Part shown: in pieces, positions 18,838 to 27,464 of the stretch
How the letters are laid out: each line of letters begins with the position of its first letter
How positions within the stretch are numbered: position 1 is the stretch's first letter
Origin: Saprospiraceae bacterium
Lineage (GTDB): Bacteria > Bacteroidota > Bacteroidia > Chitinophagales > Saprospiraceae
Reading direction: 5' to 3'
Length of the DNA stretch: 64,000 nt
NCBI GenBank assembly: GCA_019187225.1
Contig: JABAQQ010000014.1
Coordinates: forward strand, 248,001-312,000
Program-made: the position numbers and the translations under genes
The notes under the pieces: model-generated
Databases searched by the model: none
The model's input: only the letters and a program-made list of their open reading frames with translations
Told to the model about the DNA's origin: nothing

Positions 18838-19695
18838 ATGCCGTCCCTTCCGCTCAGCGCCATCATCCTCACCTACAACGAGGAAAAAAACATTGCCGCA
18901 TGCCTCGAATCCGTTCTTGGCTTATCCGATGACGTCTTTGTAGTGGATTCGGGTTCTGCCGACCGAACGGTTGAAATCGCCCGTTCCATGGGCGCAACCG
19001 TTGTTCGCCATCCATTTGAAAACTACAGCCACCAACGCAACTGGGCGCTGGAGCACCTACCCACCCGCTATGAATGGGTGCTGAACCTCGACGCCGACCA
19101 CCGCCTGACAGACACCCTCTGCAAGAATCTGATCAACAGATTTTCTCAACCGATGCCCGATGACCTGAACGGACTTTTGATCAGCCGTCGCACGATATTT
19201 ATGGGGAAATGGATCCGTTTTGGCGGACATTACCCGGTGTATCACGCCGTCTTGTTTCGCAGATACAAAGGGTACTGCGAAGAAAAAGTGTACGACCAGC
19301 ATTTTAAAGTGGAAGGGCGCGTGCAAAAGTTAAAAGGCGATATGATTGACGTCTTCGATGATCCGCTCGAACGATTTACGGAACGGCACAACCGATGGTC
19401 AACCCTCGAAGCCATTGAATTGAGCAACGGCGGCCCATTGACCACAGCCAGATTGGTCGCTCCGAACCTCACCGGCAACCCGATCCAGAAAAGAAGATTC
19501 CTGAAGTCCGTGTACGAACGAATCCCACTGTTCGTACGGCCGTTTCTTTATTTTTTCATCCGTTATTTTCTCCGTCTGGGATTTCTCGACGGACGGCGCG
19601 GCCTGATATTTCATGTTTTGCAGGGATTTTGGTTCCGGTTTCTGATAGATGCGAAGGTGTATGAATTGAAGCGAAGCCGGGACAACAAACAATGA
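18838..19695 (+). CDS. Glycosyltransferase family 2 (WaaE/LgtF-like)
   Basis: GT-A fold enzyme of 285 residues. SAIILTYNEEKNIAACLESV opens the nucleotide-binding domain, VVDSGSADRTVEIA follows, and the DxD is LNLDADHRL (~residue 82). A QRNWALEHL segment, then VYDQHFKVEGRVQKLKGDMI and a hydrophobic C-terminus (RPFLYFFIRYFLRLGF), match the beta-1,4-glucosyltransferase-like WaaE/LgtF branch of GT2. It acts at the inner face of the inner membrane. Donor identity is not established. It is the last gene of the tightly packed glycosyltransferase operon before a new promoter-like element. Confidence 0.87.
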   Translation: MPSLPLSAIILTYNEEKNIAACLESVLGLSDDVFVVDSGSADRTVEIARSMGATVVRHPFENYSHQRNWALEHLPTRYEWVLNLDADHRLTDTLCKNLINRFSQPMPDDLNGLLISRRTIFMGKWIRFGGHYPVYHAVLFRRYKGYCEEKVYDQHFKVEGRVQKLKGDMIDVFDDPLERFTERHNRWSTLEAIELSNGGPLTTARLVAPNLTGNPIQKRRFLKSVYERIPLFVRPFLYFFIRYFLRLGFLDGRRGLIFHVLQGFWFRFLIDAKVYELKRSRDNKQ

Positions 19696-19706
19696 CCGTT
19701 CATTCC

Positions 19707-19714
19707 TATCTTTG
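19707..19714 (+). promoter_or_regulatory. Candidate -7 box TATCTTTG upstream of the D/E-rich gene
   Basis: A perfect TAnnTTTG element 33 nt ahead of the ATG at 19747. No well-spaced TTG is visible about 20 nt upstream, so only half of the promoter consensus is present. Confidence 0.4.
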
Positions 19715-19746
19715 TGTATACATCGCCTAACATCAAATTTTTCGCC

Positions 19747-20046
19747 ATGCAACACCACACATTTTCACCTGATCCCGCTGACGATTCCCGCCTACCCCAT
19801 GTTCCCGGCACAACTTCCGTCATTGCCACTTACGAACCCGATGACGATGATTACGCCGATGAAAACGATGAAGACGAGTTTGATGAGTTTGATGAAGAAG
19901 AATTCGGCTTAGACAACGAAGACTTTGACAACGATGAAGATTTCGACGAGGAAGCGTTTGAGGAAGGTTTTGATGAAGATATGGATTTTGACGCAGGCGA
20001 AGACGAAGATTTCATAGAAAAGGAATATGAAGACGAAGACCTTTGA
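19747..20046 (+). CDS. Small extremely acidic protein (D/E-rich, 99 residues)
   Basis: The first ~30 residues are ordinary (MQHHTFSPDPADDSRLPHVP...), then the remaining ~70 are almost entirely D, E, F, N, G and Y, with aromatic residues spaced every 3-6 positions between acidic runs. No family is recognised. The ORF is convincing because a TATCTTTG box precedes it, its TGA overlaps the ATG of the GMC oxidoreductase gene (TGATG), and its composition cannot come from simple read-through of a neighbour. Possible roles are a metal or polycation buffer, a disordered chaperone, or an electrostatic partner of the oxidoreductase. All are guesses. Confidence 0.75.
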   Translation: MQHHTFSPDPADDSRLPHVPGTTSVIATYEPDDDDYADENDEDEFDEFDEEEFGLDNEDFDNDEDFDEEAFEEGFDEDMDFDAGEDEDFIEKEYEDEDL

Positions 20047-21674
20047 TGACGATGACACAGGACAACTTCGTTTATGATTACATAGTGATCGGCTCCGGTT
20101 TTGGCGGGAGCGTCTCGGCCATGCGCCTGAGCGAAAAGGGTTATTCCGTGCTGGTACTTGAAAAGGGCAAACGCTGGAAGACCACCGATTTCCCAAAGTC
20201 AAACTGGCACTTGCCCAAATACCTGTGGATTCCATTATTCCGTTTTTTCGGTTTCCAGAAACTCACTTTTTTCAAAGAAGTGCTGGTATTGAGCGGAGTA
20301 GGCGTAGGCGGCGGCTCCATTGTGTATGCCAACACCCTCATGAAGCCGAAAGACAGTTTTTACACCAATAAAGTGTGGAGCCATTTCAGGGATTGGAAAA
20401 CCGCATTGGCGCCATATTTTGAAAAAGCAGCTTTTATGCTAGGGTCGGAAAAATTTGAAAAAGAATACGAAGAGGACAGGGTGCTGCGCGAAGTCGCCGT
20501 CGAAATGGGCAAGGGAGCATCCTACGGAGGAGTAGACGGCATCGGCGTGTATTTAGGTGATCCGAACAAAGAAACCGATCCCTACTTCAAAGGCTTGGGG
20601 CCGCTTCGGCGGGGTTGCAGCCATTGCGCCGGTTGCATGGTGGGTTGCAGGCACAATGCAAAAAACACCCTCGACAAAAACTACCTGTGGTTTGCCGAAA
20701 ATATGTTCCATGCAAAAATTGAAGCGGAGACGGTGGTGGAAAAAATCGAATACAAAGACGGCGAATACCTCGTTCACACCAAGACTTCCACTGCATGGTT
20801 CAATGGAAAGAGGAAGACCTGGCGCAGCAAAGGCTTGGTGGTAAGCGGAGGAGTGCTCGGCACAATGGACCTGTTGCTGCGGCAGAAATACCAATTCAAG
20901 ACCCTGCCGGCTCTGTCCGATAAATTAGGCGACAACATCCTTACGAATTCAGAAATGCTCAGCGGCGTGATGGCAGCCGACCGCAAACTCAACCACGGTG
21001 TGGCGATTTCCCGGATATTTTCGCCGGACGAAAACACCAACATAGAGATCGTCAAATATCCCGATGGCAGCGGCCTCATGGCGCGTCTGGGTGTGATGGC
21101 CGCCGGCGAAGGCTCGCCGGCTGTGCGCACCGCGAAAATGATCGGCAATATTTTTTTGCATCCGCTGCAATTCCTGCGCATCGTTTTCAATTTCAAATCT
21201 GCGACGACGGGAATATTTTTTCTGATCATGCAAACCCTGGAAAACGCGATGCGCATGCGATTAAAAAGGGGGCTTTTCGGTGTACGCATCGTCATGAAGA
21301 ACGATCAAAAACAAGGCGTCCCCACCTACATTCCGATCGGTCAGGAAGCCATGTACCGCTACGCCCAAAAAGTGCACGGCGTGCCGATGAACGCGGCAAC
21401 GGAAGTCCTGTTCAACCTGGCCTCCACGGCGCATATTCTGGGCGGTTGCCCGATGGGCGCTACTGCTGAAGAAGGCGTGGTGGACGATCGCTTCCGGGTG
21501 CACGGCTATCCGAACATGTATATCCTCGACGGCTCGGTCATGCCTTGCAACCTGGGCGTGAATCCGTCGCTTACCATTACGGCTTTGAGCGAATACGCGA
21601 TGGATCAAATCCCGCGTAAAGAAGGGAATACCGAACCCTCGTTGGAAGAACGACTTTTAAAGATTGCCCAATGA
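20046..21674 (+). CDS. GMC-type FAD oxidoreductase with cysteine cluster
   Basis: Flavoprotein of 542 residues. The FAD dinucleotide fold is YDYIVIGSGFGGSVSAMRL near the N-terminus, and the GMC-like GVGVGGGSIVYANTLM follows. A cysteine-rich GCSHCAGCMVGCRHNAKNTL segment near residue 195 resembles the Cys cluster of cholesterol-oxidase-like GMC proteins. The C-terminal FAD segment is GGCPMGATAEEG...YILDGSVMP, followed by GVNPSLTITALSEYAM. The ATG at 20046 is translationally coupled to the acidic protein. Family members oxidise alcohols such as sterols or sugars. Whether it acts on the polysaccharide or on lipid is unknown. Confidence 0.85.
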   Translation: MTMTQDNFVYDYIVIGSGFGGSVSAMRLSEKGYSVLVLEKGKRWKTTDFPKSNWHLPKYLWIPLFRFFGFQKLTFFKEVLVLSGVGVGGGSIVYANTLMKPKDSFYTNKVWSHFRDWKTALAPYFEKAAFMLGSEKFEKEYEEDRVLREVAVEMGKGASYGGVDGIGVYLGDPNKETDPYFKGLGPLRRGCSHCAGCMVGCRHNAKNTLDKNYLWFAENMFHAKIEAETVVEKIEYKDGEYLVHTKTSTAWFNGKRKTWRSKGLVVSGGVLGTMDLLLRQKYQFKTLPALSDKLGDNILTNSEMLSGVMAADRKLNHGVAISRIFSPDENTNIEIVKYPDGSGLMARLGVMAAGEGSPAVRTAKMIGNIFLHPLQFLRIVFNFKSATTGIFFLIMQTLENAMRMRLKRGLFGVRIVMKNDQKQGVPTYIPIGQEAMYRYAQKVHGVPMNAATEVLFNLASTAHILGGCPMGATAEEGVVDDRFRVHGYPNMYILDGSVMPCNLGVNPSLTITALSEYAMDQIPRKEGNTEPSLEERLLKIAQ

Positions 21675-21725
21675 GAGCAAACCACTACCCGGTAATGCCG
21701 TTTCCCGCATTGTGCATATAACACT

Positions 21726-21756
21726 CATAACTCACCGCTTATAACTTATAACTCGT
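21726..21756. repeat. CATAACT heptamer array abutting the carbamoyltransferase start
   Basis: Tandem 7-nt units CATAACT, CACCGCT, TATAACT, TATAACT run straight into the TTG start codon at 21757. The words are the complement of the GAGTTAT family at 2664. Confidence 0.7.
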
Positions 21757-23502
21757 TTGTACATCCTCTCCCTCAACGCCTACCACGGCGACGCTTCCGC
21801 CGCAATATTTAAAAATGGCGAATTACTCGCCGCAACCGAAGAAGAGCGTATCCGCCGCGTGAAGCACTGGGCCGGGTTGCCCGTCGAAGCCGCAAAATTC
21901 TGTCTACAGGAAGCCGGAATTTCGCTCGCAGAAGTGGATTATCTTGCAGTATCCCGCGATCCGAAGGCAAAGATTTTGGAAAAAGCCGTATACGCCCTTC
22001 GAAGCTGGACTGCATTCGGCGCCTTGCAGAACCGTGCATCCAATTCTTTGAAAATCACCAAAATAATTCAGGATTTAGCACGTGCAATAGGAGATAATAA
22101 CGACTATGCGTCCGGTCGGGTTGCTGCTGCTTATCCCTCTGTAAAGTTCATCGAACACCACCGGAGTCACCTTGCCTCGGCATTTTTTGCCTCTCCGTTT
22201 GAAGAAGCAGCGCTGCTCTCTATTGACGGTTTCGGTGATTTTACTTCCACCATGCGCGCCGTCGGTCGCGGCAACCGGATGGAGGTGATGGACAGTGTGT
22301 CGTATCCGCATTCATTGGGTGTGTTCTACACTGCCTTTACACAGTTTTTAGGATTCCCGCATTATGGCGATGAGTACAAGGTCATGGGGCTTGCTCCTTA
22401 TGGCCAGCCTTCCCTGCTGGATCAGGTGCGCGATGTGGTATATTTAAAAAACAACGGTTTGTTCCAACTCGATGCAAAGTATTTCCGCCATTTTCGAGAA
22501 GGCGTGAGCATGAGCTGGGAAGAAGGAGCGCCCCACATAGAGCCGCTTTTTTCAAATGAATTTATCAGAAAATTCGGCCCGGCGCGACAAAAAGACGAAC
22601 CCCTGACCGACTATCACCGCGACCTGGCCGCTTCCGTTCAACGCGTTTGCGAAGAAGTAATTTTTCATATCGCGAACGATTTGCAGCGCCGCACGGGCCT
22701 GAAAAACCTTTGCGTTGCGGGGGGAGTAGCGCAAAATTCCGTCGCCAATGGGAAACTCGTTCAAAATACCGGCTTTGAACGGATTTTCATTCCTCCGGCA
22801 GGTCATGATGCAGGCACCGCGGTGGGCGCAGGTATGTATTTGTACCATCAGATGCTGGACAATCCGCGACGGCCATTCCGGCATCATGCCTATACCGGAG
22901 CAATATTTTCCGATGAAGAGATCGAAGCATACCTGGAGCGCCGCCAGGTCGTCTTTGAACGACTCACCGACGCTCAAATTTACGACCTGGTCACCGATTG
23001 CCTGCTGAATGCGGGGGTTGTGGGTTGGTTTCAGGGAAGAGCCGAGTTTGGGCCGCGGGCGTTGGGCAACCGCTCCATCCTTGCCGATCCGCGCCGCGCC
23101 GACGCCAAAGATCTGCTGAACGCCAAGATCAAACGCCGGGAAAGTTTCCGACCATTTGCCCCCTCCATACTAATGGAACACGTCGCGGACTACTTCGAAC
23201 AAAACGACAGCGTGCCATTCATGGAAAAAGTGTTTTTGATAAAACCGGACAAGCGCACACTTATCCCGGCTGTCACGCACATAGACGGCACGGGACGACT
23301 GCAAACCGTGGAACAAGGAGATAACCCGCGCTATTACGCCCTCATCCGTCGCTTTTATGAAAAAACAGGGGTGCCGGTATTGCTCAATACGTCATTCAAT
23401 GAAAACGAACCCATTGTGAACGCCCCCGAACACGCGCTGGAGTGTTATTTGAGGACAAAAATGGACATGTTAGTAATGGGAAATATTGTCATCAAACGTT
23501 GA
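21757..23502 (+). CDS. Carbamoyltransferase, NodU/CmcH family
   Basis: O-carbamoyltransferase of 581 residues, TTG start. The N-terminal YrdC/Kae1-like ASKHA domain has LSLNAYHGDASAAIF, the histidine-containing FIEHHRSHLASAFFASP (~residue 130) and LLSIDGFGDFTS. The region CVAGGVAQNSVANGKL follows at ~330. The C-terminal carbamoyl-adenylate domain holds GWFQGRAEFGPRALGNRSILADPR and the VLLNTSFNENEPIV motif. Such enzymes use carbamoyl phosphate and ATP to carbamoylate sugar hydroxyls. Its location among glycosyltransferases suggests decoration of the polysaccharide. The stop overlaps the TTG of the next GT2 gene. Confidence 0.92.
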   Translation: MYILSLNAYHGDASAAIFKNGELLAATEEERIRRVKHWAGLPVEAAKFCLQEAGISLAEVDYLAVSRDPKAKILEKAVYALRSWTAFGALQNRASNSLKITKIIQDLARAIGDNNDYASGRVAAAYPSVKFIEHHRSHLASAFFASPFEEAALLSIDGFGDFTSTMRAVGRGNRMEVMDSVSYPHSLGVFYTAFTQFLGFPHYGDEYKVMGLAPYGQPSLLDQVRDVVYLKNNGLFQLDAKYFRHFREGVSMSWEEGAPHIEPLFSNEFIRKFGPARQKDEPLTDYHRDLAASVQRVCEEVIFHIANDLQRRTGLKNLCVAGGVAQNSVANGKLVQNTGFERIFIPPAGHDAGTAVGAGMYLYHQMLDNPRRPFRHHAYTGAIFSDEEIEAYLERRQVVFERLTDAQIYDLVTDCLLNAGVVGWFQGRAEFGPRALGNRSILADPRRADAKDLLNAKIKRRESFRPFAPSILMEHVADYFEQNDSVPFMEKVFLIKPDKRTLIPAVTHIDGTGRLQTVEQGDNPRYYALIRRFYEKTGVPVLLNTSFNENEPIVNAPEHALECYLRTKMDMLVMGNIVIKR

Positions 23503-24242
23503 AGATCAGCATCGTCACCCCCGCCTTCAACAGCGCCGCGACCATCCGCGACACGTTGGAAAGCATCCGGATGCAGGATTATCCGAACCTTGAGCACATC
23601 ATCGTAGACGGTGGATCGAAAGACGCGACGTTGAACATCGTGTCCGAATATCCGCATGTAAGCCGGGTGATCAGCGAAGCGGACCGGGGACTCTACGACG
23701 CCATGAACAAAGGTGTATGTTTAGCGACAGGCGAGGTGGTGGTCGTGCTCAATTCGGACGATTTTTACACACACGCGAATCTGATCAGCCGGGTAGCCGG
23801 TTTGATGCGCAGTACCAGCGCCGATACTTTGTACGCTGACCTGGAATACGTTGATCCTGTGCATACGAAACAGGTGAAACGGTTTTGGAAAGCGGGAGAT
23901 TTTCACCCGGAAAAATTCTACCGCGGATGGATGCCCCCCCACCCTACCTTCTTCGTTCGGCGGCATTTATACGACCGCTTCGGTTTGTTCGACATTTCGC
24001 TGCGGTATTCAGCAGATTACGAACTGATGCTGCGTTTATTACTCAGGCACAATGTTACCACGTGCTATTTGCCGGAAGTTGCCGTGCGGATGCGGTTGGG
24101 AGGGGCCAGCAATGCCAACCTCCGCAACCGGCTCCGGGCCAACCGCGAAGACCGGCGCGCCTGGGCAATGAACGGCCTGAAGCCCCGGTTTTATACCCTG
24201 TATTTAAAGCCATTGTCAAAAATTGGGCAGTACTTTTTTTGA
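23499..24242 (+). CDS. Glycosyltransferase family 2 (WcaA-like)
   Basis: GT-A enzyme of 247 residues: KISIVTPAFNSAATIRDTLESI at the N-terminus, HIIVDGGSKDATLNIV, ISEADRGLYDAMNKGV and VLNSDDFY as the DxD-like metal site. Then PPHPTFFVRRHLYDRFGLFD and RYSADYELMLRLL follow, a layout common in colanic-acid-type WcaA/WcaE transferases. I chose the TTG at 23499 overlapping the preceding TGA. The longer frame from 23442 lies within the carbamoyltransferase gene. Donor unknown. Confidence 0.88.
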   Translation: MKISIVTPAFNSAATIRDTLESIRMQDYPNLEHIIVDGGSKDATLNIVSEYPHVSRVISEADRGLYDAMNKGVCLATGEVVVVLNSDDFYTHANLISRVAGLMRSTSADTLYADLEYVDPVHTKQVKRFWKAGDFHPEKFYRGWMPPHPTFFVRRHLYDRFGLFDISLRYSADYELMLRLLLRHNVTTCYLPEVAVRMRLGGASNANLRNRLRANREDRRAWAMNGLKPRFYTLYLKPLSKIGQYFF

Positions 24243-24267
24243 CATCGGGCGTTCCGGTTACACGAAA

Positions 24268-25425
24268 ATGAGTGAACGCATGAAAATCCTGGCGGTCGTC
24301 GGCGCCCGGCCCAATTTCGTAAAGATCGCTGCTTTGGAAAAGGCATTCCGCGCCTATCCCCAGGTTGGTTTTCAAATTGTTCATACAGGACAACACTACG
24401 ATCCATCCCTCGACGAAGTTTTTTTTCGTGAACTCGATATCCCCAAGCCGGATTTTCATCTCGGCGTCGGCAGCGATACGTCGAACCGGCAGTTAGGCCA
24501 GATGTTGCTGGGTCTCGAACCCGTATTGGAAAAAACACGCCCCCATGCGGTGCTGGTCGTCGGCGATACTACCTCCGCACTGGCAGGCGCATTGGCGGCG
24601 TCGGGGACGGGCATACCCATTGCGCATGTGGAAGCAGGACTCCGCAGCGGGGACCGCAGCATGCCGGAAGAGATCAACCGTATCCTGACCGATACCGTGT
24701 CCGATTTTTTGTTCGTAACGGAACAGGCGGGTTTGGAAAACCTTGAAAAAGAAGGCGTTGCGGGCGAAAAGGTGTTTTTTACCGGCAACTGTATGATGGA
24801 CACTCTGATGTTGTTCCGGGATGCAGCCGCCCGTACGGCAATGGTTCAGCGCCTCGGTTTGACAGTCCGGCAATACGCGTTGGTCACCTTGCACCGCCCT
24901 TCCAACGTGGATACTGAAAAGGGCCTGGAAACCGTTATCCGGATATTGGAAGCGATGAGTGAGGAAATACCGTTGGTGTTTCCGGTTCATCCCCGTACGG
25001 CAGGCAGGTTGAAAGCCTTCGGCTGGATGGCCCGCCTGGAAGCCATCGCGGATCTCCGGGTGATCGAACCGCAGGGTTATCTCGAATTCCTGAACCTGCT
25101 GGAAAATGCCGCCCTGGCATTGACCGACTCCGGCGGCATTCAGGATGAAACAACTTTTCTCGGCATTCCCTGTCTGACGCTGCGCACCACCACCGAACGG
25201 CCGGTTACCTTATCTTTGGGCACCAATGAACTCATTGAAGTACCCGATCCCGGTCTTATCCGTCAAAAAGTACAGCAAATCAGGGAGGACAAATGGAAAA
25301 CCGGTATCATACCCGAACGCTGGGATGGGCAATCTGCGCGACGAATTGCAGCAATTTTAATCCAACATTTTCCGCTCCTCGATGAACGGGCAAGGTTTTT
25401 GCCTGCCCGCAGCAAAAAAAACTGA
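24268..25425 (+). CDS. wecB: UDP-N-acetylglucosamine 2-epimerase (non-hydrolysing)
   Basis: Epimerase of 385 residues interconverting UDP-GlcNAc and UDP-ManNAc. Motifs in order: [62 protein letters not shown] (with the conserved E and R), [11 protein letters not shown], and [21 protein letters not shown]. The ATG at 24268 is favoured, with a second in-frame ATG at 24280. The reading frame upstream lies in the previous gene. With the TviB-type dehydrogenase it would supply UDP-ManNAcA. The next gene follows after 2 nt. Confidence 0.94.
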   Translation: MSERMKILAVVGARPNFVKIAALEKAFRAYPQVGFQIVHTGQHYDPSLDEVFFRELDIPKPDFHLGVGSDTSNRQLGQMLLGLEPVLEKTRPHAVLVVGDTTSALAGALAASGTGIPIAHVEAGLRSGDRSMPEEINRILTDTVSDFLFVTEQAGLENLEKEGVAGEKVFFTGNCMMDTLMLFRDAAARTAMVQRLGLTVRQYALVTLHRPSNVDTEKGLETVIRILEAMSEEIPLVFPVHPRTAGRLKAFGWMARLEAIADLRVIEPQGYLEFLNLLENAALALTDSGGIQDETTFLGIPCLTLRTTTERPVTLSLGTNELIEVPDPGLIRQKVQQIREDKWKTGIIPERWDGQSARRIAAILIQHFPLLDERARFLPARSKKN

Positions 25426-25427
25426 TA

Positions 25428-26534
25428 ATGAGAAAAGCACTTATCACAGGCATTACCGGGCAGGACGGCGCTTATCTGGCGGAACTGCTCCTCCAGAAAG
25501 GTTACGAAGTTCACGGCATCAAGCGGCGCAGCTCGCTGTTCAATACCGATCGTATTGACCACCTTTACCAGGACCCGCACGTCAACCACCGCAATTTCGT
25601 GTTGCACTACGGCGACCTGACCGATTCCACCAACCTGATCCGCATCATACAGCAGGTTCAGCCCGATGAAATTTACAACCTCGGCGCACAAAGCCACGTT
25701 CAGGTGAGTTTCGACACACCGGAATACACCGCCAACGCCGACGCAGTGGGCGCTCTGCGTATCCTCGAGGCCATTCGACTACTCGGCCTGACCGAAAAGA
25801 CGAAATTCTACCAGGCTTCCACGTCGGAACTGTACGGCCTCGTGCAGGAAGTCCCGCAAAAAGAAACGACTCCATTCTACCCGCGCTCACCCTATGGCGT
25901 GGCAAAACTGTATGCCTACTGGATCACGGTAAACTACCGCGAGTCGTACAACATATTCGCCTGCAACGGCATCCTGTTCAACCACGAAAGCCCGATCCGC
26001 GGCGAAACCTTCGTTACACGCAAGATCACGCGCGCCGCTGCCAAGATATCGCTCGGCCTTCAGGACAAACTCTGGCTGGGCAACCTCGACGCCAAACGCG
26101 ACTGGGGACACGCCCGCGACTACGTGGAGGCGATGTGGCTCATGCTCCAGCAACCCGAACCGGAAGATTTCGTGATCGCTACCGGCAAAACCACCGAAGT
26201 GCGCGAATTCTGCCGCATGGCCTTCCGCGAAGTGGGTATCGAAGTGGATTTTTACGGAGAAGGAGTCGGGGAAAAAGGCATGGTGGTCTCTTCAAAAAGC
26301 CCGAATGTCGCCATCGGCCAGGAAGTGATCGCCATTGACCCGCGCTATTTCCGGCCTGCAGAAGTGGACCTGCTCATCGGCGATCCCTCCAAAGCCAAAG
26401 CGAAATTAGGCTGGACGGCAAAACATTCGCTGGAAGACCTGGTGCAGGACATGGTCCAGTCCGATCTGAAGTTGTTCGAGCGCGAGGAGTACCTGAAAAG
26501 CGGCGGATTCGCGATTCAGAATCAGTTTGAATGA
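25428..26534 (+). CDS. gmd: GDP-mannose 4,6-dehydratase
   Basis: Short-chain dehydrogenase of 368 residues that converts GDP-mannose to GDP-4-keto-6-deoxymannose, using tightly bound NADP. The fold begins [37 protein letters not shown], exactly the Gmd signature. SQSHV-type [19 protein letters not shown] and the catalytic Tyr/Lys in [12 protein letters not shown] are present, as is [19 protein letters not shown]. It works with Fcl at 27465 and ManC at 28500 to make GDP-L-fucose. It is separated from Fcl by a terminator and an Uma2-like gene, an unusual interruption of a normally adjacent pair. Confidence 0.97.
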   Translation: MRKALITGITGQDGAYLAELLLQKGYEVHGIKRRSSLFNTDRIDHLYQDPHVNHRNFVLHYGDLTDSTNLIRIIQQVQPDEIYNLGAQSHVQVSFDTPEYTANADAVGALRILEAIRLLGLTEKTKFYQASTSELYGLVQEVPQKETTPFYPRSPYGVAKLYAYWITVNYRESYNIFACNGILFNHESPIRGETFVTRKITRAAAKISLGLQDKLWLGNLDAKRDWGHARDYVEAMWLMLQQPEPEDFVIATGKTTEVREFCRMAFREVGIEVDFYGEGVGEKGMVVSSKSPNVAIGQEVIAIDPRYFRPAEVDLLIGDPSKAKAKLGWTAKHSLEDLVQDMVQSDLKLFEREEYLKSGGFAIQNQFE

Positions 26535-26558
26535 GCGATGAGTGATGAGCCATGAATT
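26531..26558. repeat. ATGAGCG-type heptamer array at the gmd stop codon
   Basis: Four 7-nt units (ATGAGCG, ATGAGTG, ATGAGCC, ATGAATT) start inside the last codons of gmd and include its TGA stop. The word is related to GAGTTAT elsewhere. Confidence 0.65.
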
Positions 26559-26619
26559 ATCGGTCCTGTACGCATTGATACTGGTTGTATCTTGACAACA
26601 CGATATTTTGTCAAACTGT

Positions 26620-26675
26620 AAAAAACAGCCCACTTTGAGAGGTCATGCCTTACAGAGTGGGCTGTTCGTTTTAGC
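26620..26675 (+). terminator. Intrinsic terminator after gmd
   Basis: An 11-bp perfect stem AACAGCCCACT (26624-26634) pairs with AGTGGGCTGTT (26656-26666) across a 21-nt loop. A T-rich run (CGTTTTA) follows. It closes the operon ending with gmd and separates it from the Uma2-like gene. Confidence 0.7.
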
Positions 26676-26809
26676 GTTAGTAGTAGGACAGAAATCTATT
26701 CCGTCCAAATGCTTCACTTCCGGAATGTTAAGAAAAAAACCGGCGCCATTAATTTTATTCACCTGCTTATTTGCTAAAAAAACCTAACTTTCGCTCAAAT
26801 TCAGGGAAT

Positions 26810-27418
26810 ATGACATCACTATCGGCAGAAGCGCCCCTATCAAAAAAGCCCCGCAAACCCAAAGCGGTGCCGGAATACCTTATTTACGAGATATTGGATG
26901 GCGTCCCGCTTTATTACGCCGGCTATGAACAGGTGGTGAAAAAACAAAAAACGCTTGAAGACATCATGGGTTATGGAAGTTTGCAATGGGTATTGTTGGA
27001 TGTTATCGCCAACTACCTGCGACCCTTAGTAGGCGAAAAATTTCGCGTTTTACAAGGTGAAGGCGGCCTTCACTTATCGCCGCGCACCAATCTCTCCCTC
27101 GATCTGGCCATTTATGAGCGCTCGCAGTTGGCATTTGACAAACTTCAAAATAAATACTTCGATTTTCCACCCAAAATCATAATTGAAGTAGATACCAAAG
27201 CCCACGCACCGGAGTTCGTCATTCCCAACTATTACCAGGTTAAAACACAACGGTTGCTCGACTTCGGCGTGGAGCAGATCATTTGGGTTTTCACGACGCC
27301 GCGCAAAATAACGGTAGCGCAAAACAAAGGCCCCTGGCTTACTGTGAACTGGAACGACGACATCAAAGTAATGGGACACACGCTGAACCTGCAATCTTTG
27401 GTTGACCAGTTGAAATAA
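26810..27418 (+). CDS. Uma2-family putative endonuclease (PD-(D/E)XK-like)
   Basis: A 202-residue protein resembling the Uma2/DUF820 family, which has a restriction-endonuclease-like fold. After a basic, proline-rich N-terminus comes YLIYEILDGVPLYYAGY. The core is LSPRTNLSLDLAIYERSQL (conserved D), then PPKIIIEVDTKA (the E-x-D/K position of the nuclease fold), followed by VKTQRLLDFGVEQIIWVFT. Most homologues are annotated as nucleases of unknown role, abundant in cyanobacteria and Saprospiria. I chose the ATG at 26810 over an upstream TTG because a TAACTTTC promoter-like box lies at 26785. It is an apparent insertion between gmd and fcl. Confidence 0.75.
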   Translation: MTSLSAEAPLSKKPRKPKAVPEYLIYEILDGVPLYYAGYEQVVKKQKTLEDIMGYGSLQWVLLDVIANYLRPLVGEKFRVLQGEGGLHLSPRTNLSLDLAIYERSQLAFDKLQNKYFDFPPKIIIEVDTKAHAPEFVIPNYYQVKTQRLLDFGVEQIIWVFTTPRKITVAQNKGPWLTVNWNDDIKVMGHTLNLQSLVDQLK

Positions 27419-27433
27419 CGGCACTTACCTTTG
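27402..27433 (+). promoter_or_regulatory. Candidate promoter for fcl
   Basis: TTG at 27402-27404, 21 nt spacer, then TACCTTTG at 27426-27433. The fcl ATG is 31 nt downstream at 27465. Confidence 0.5.
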
Positions 27434-27464
27434 CCCTTTCCGGTGTCGGAGCAAGGAACATACC

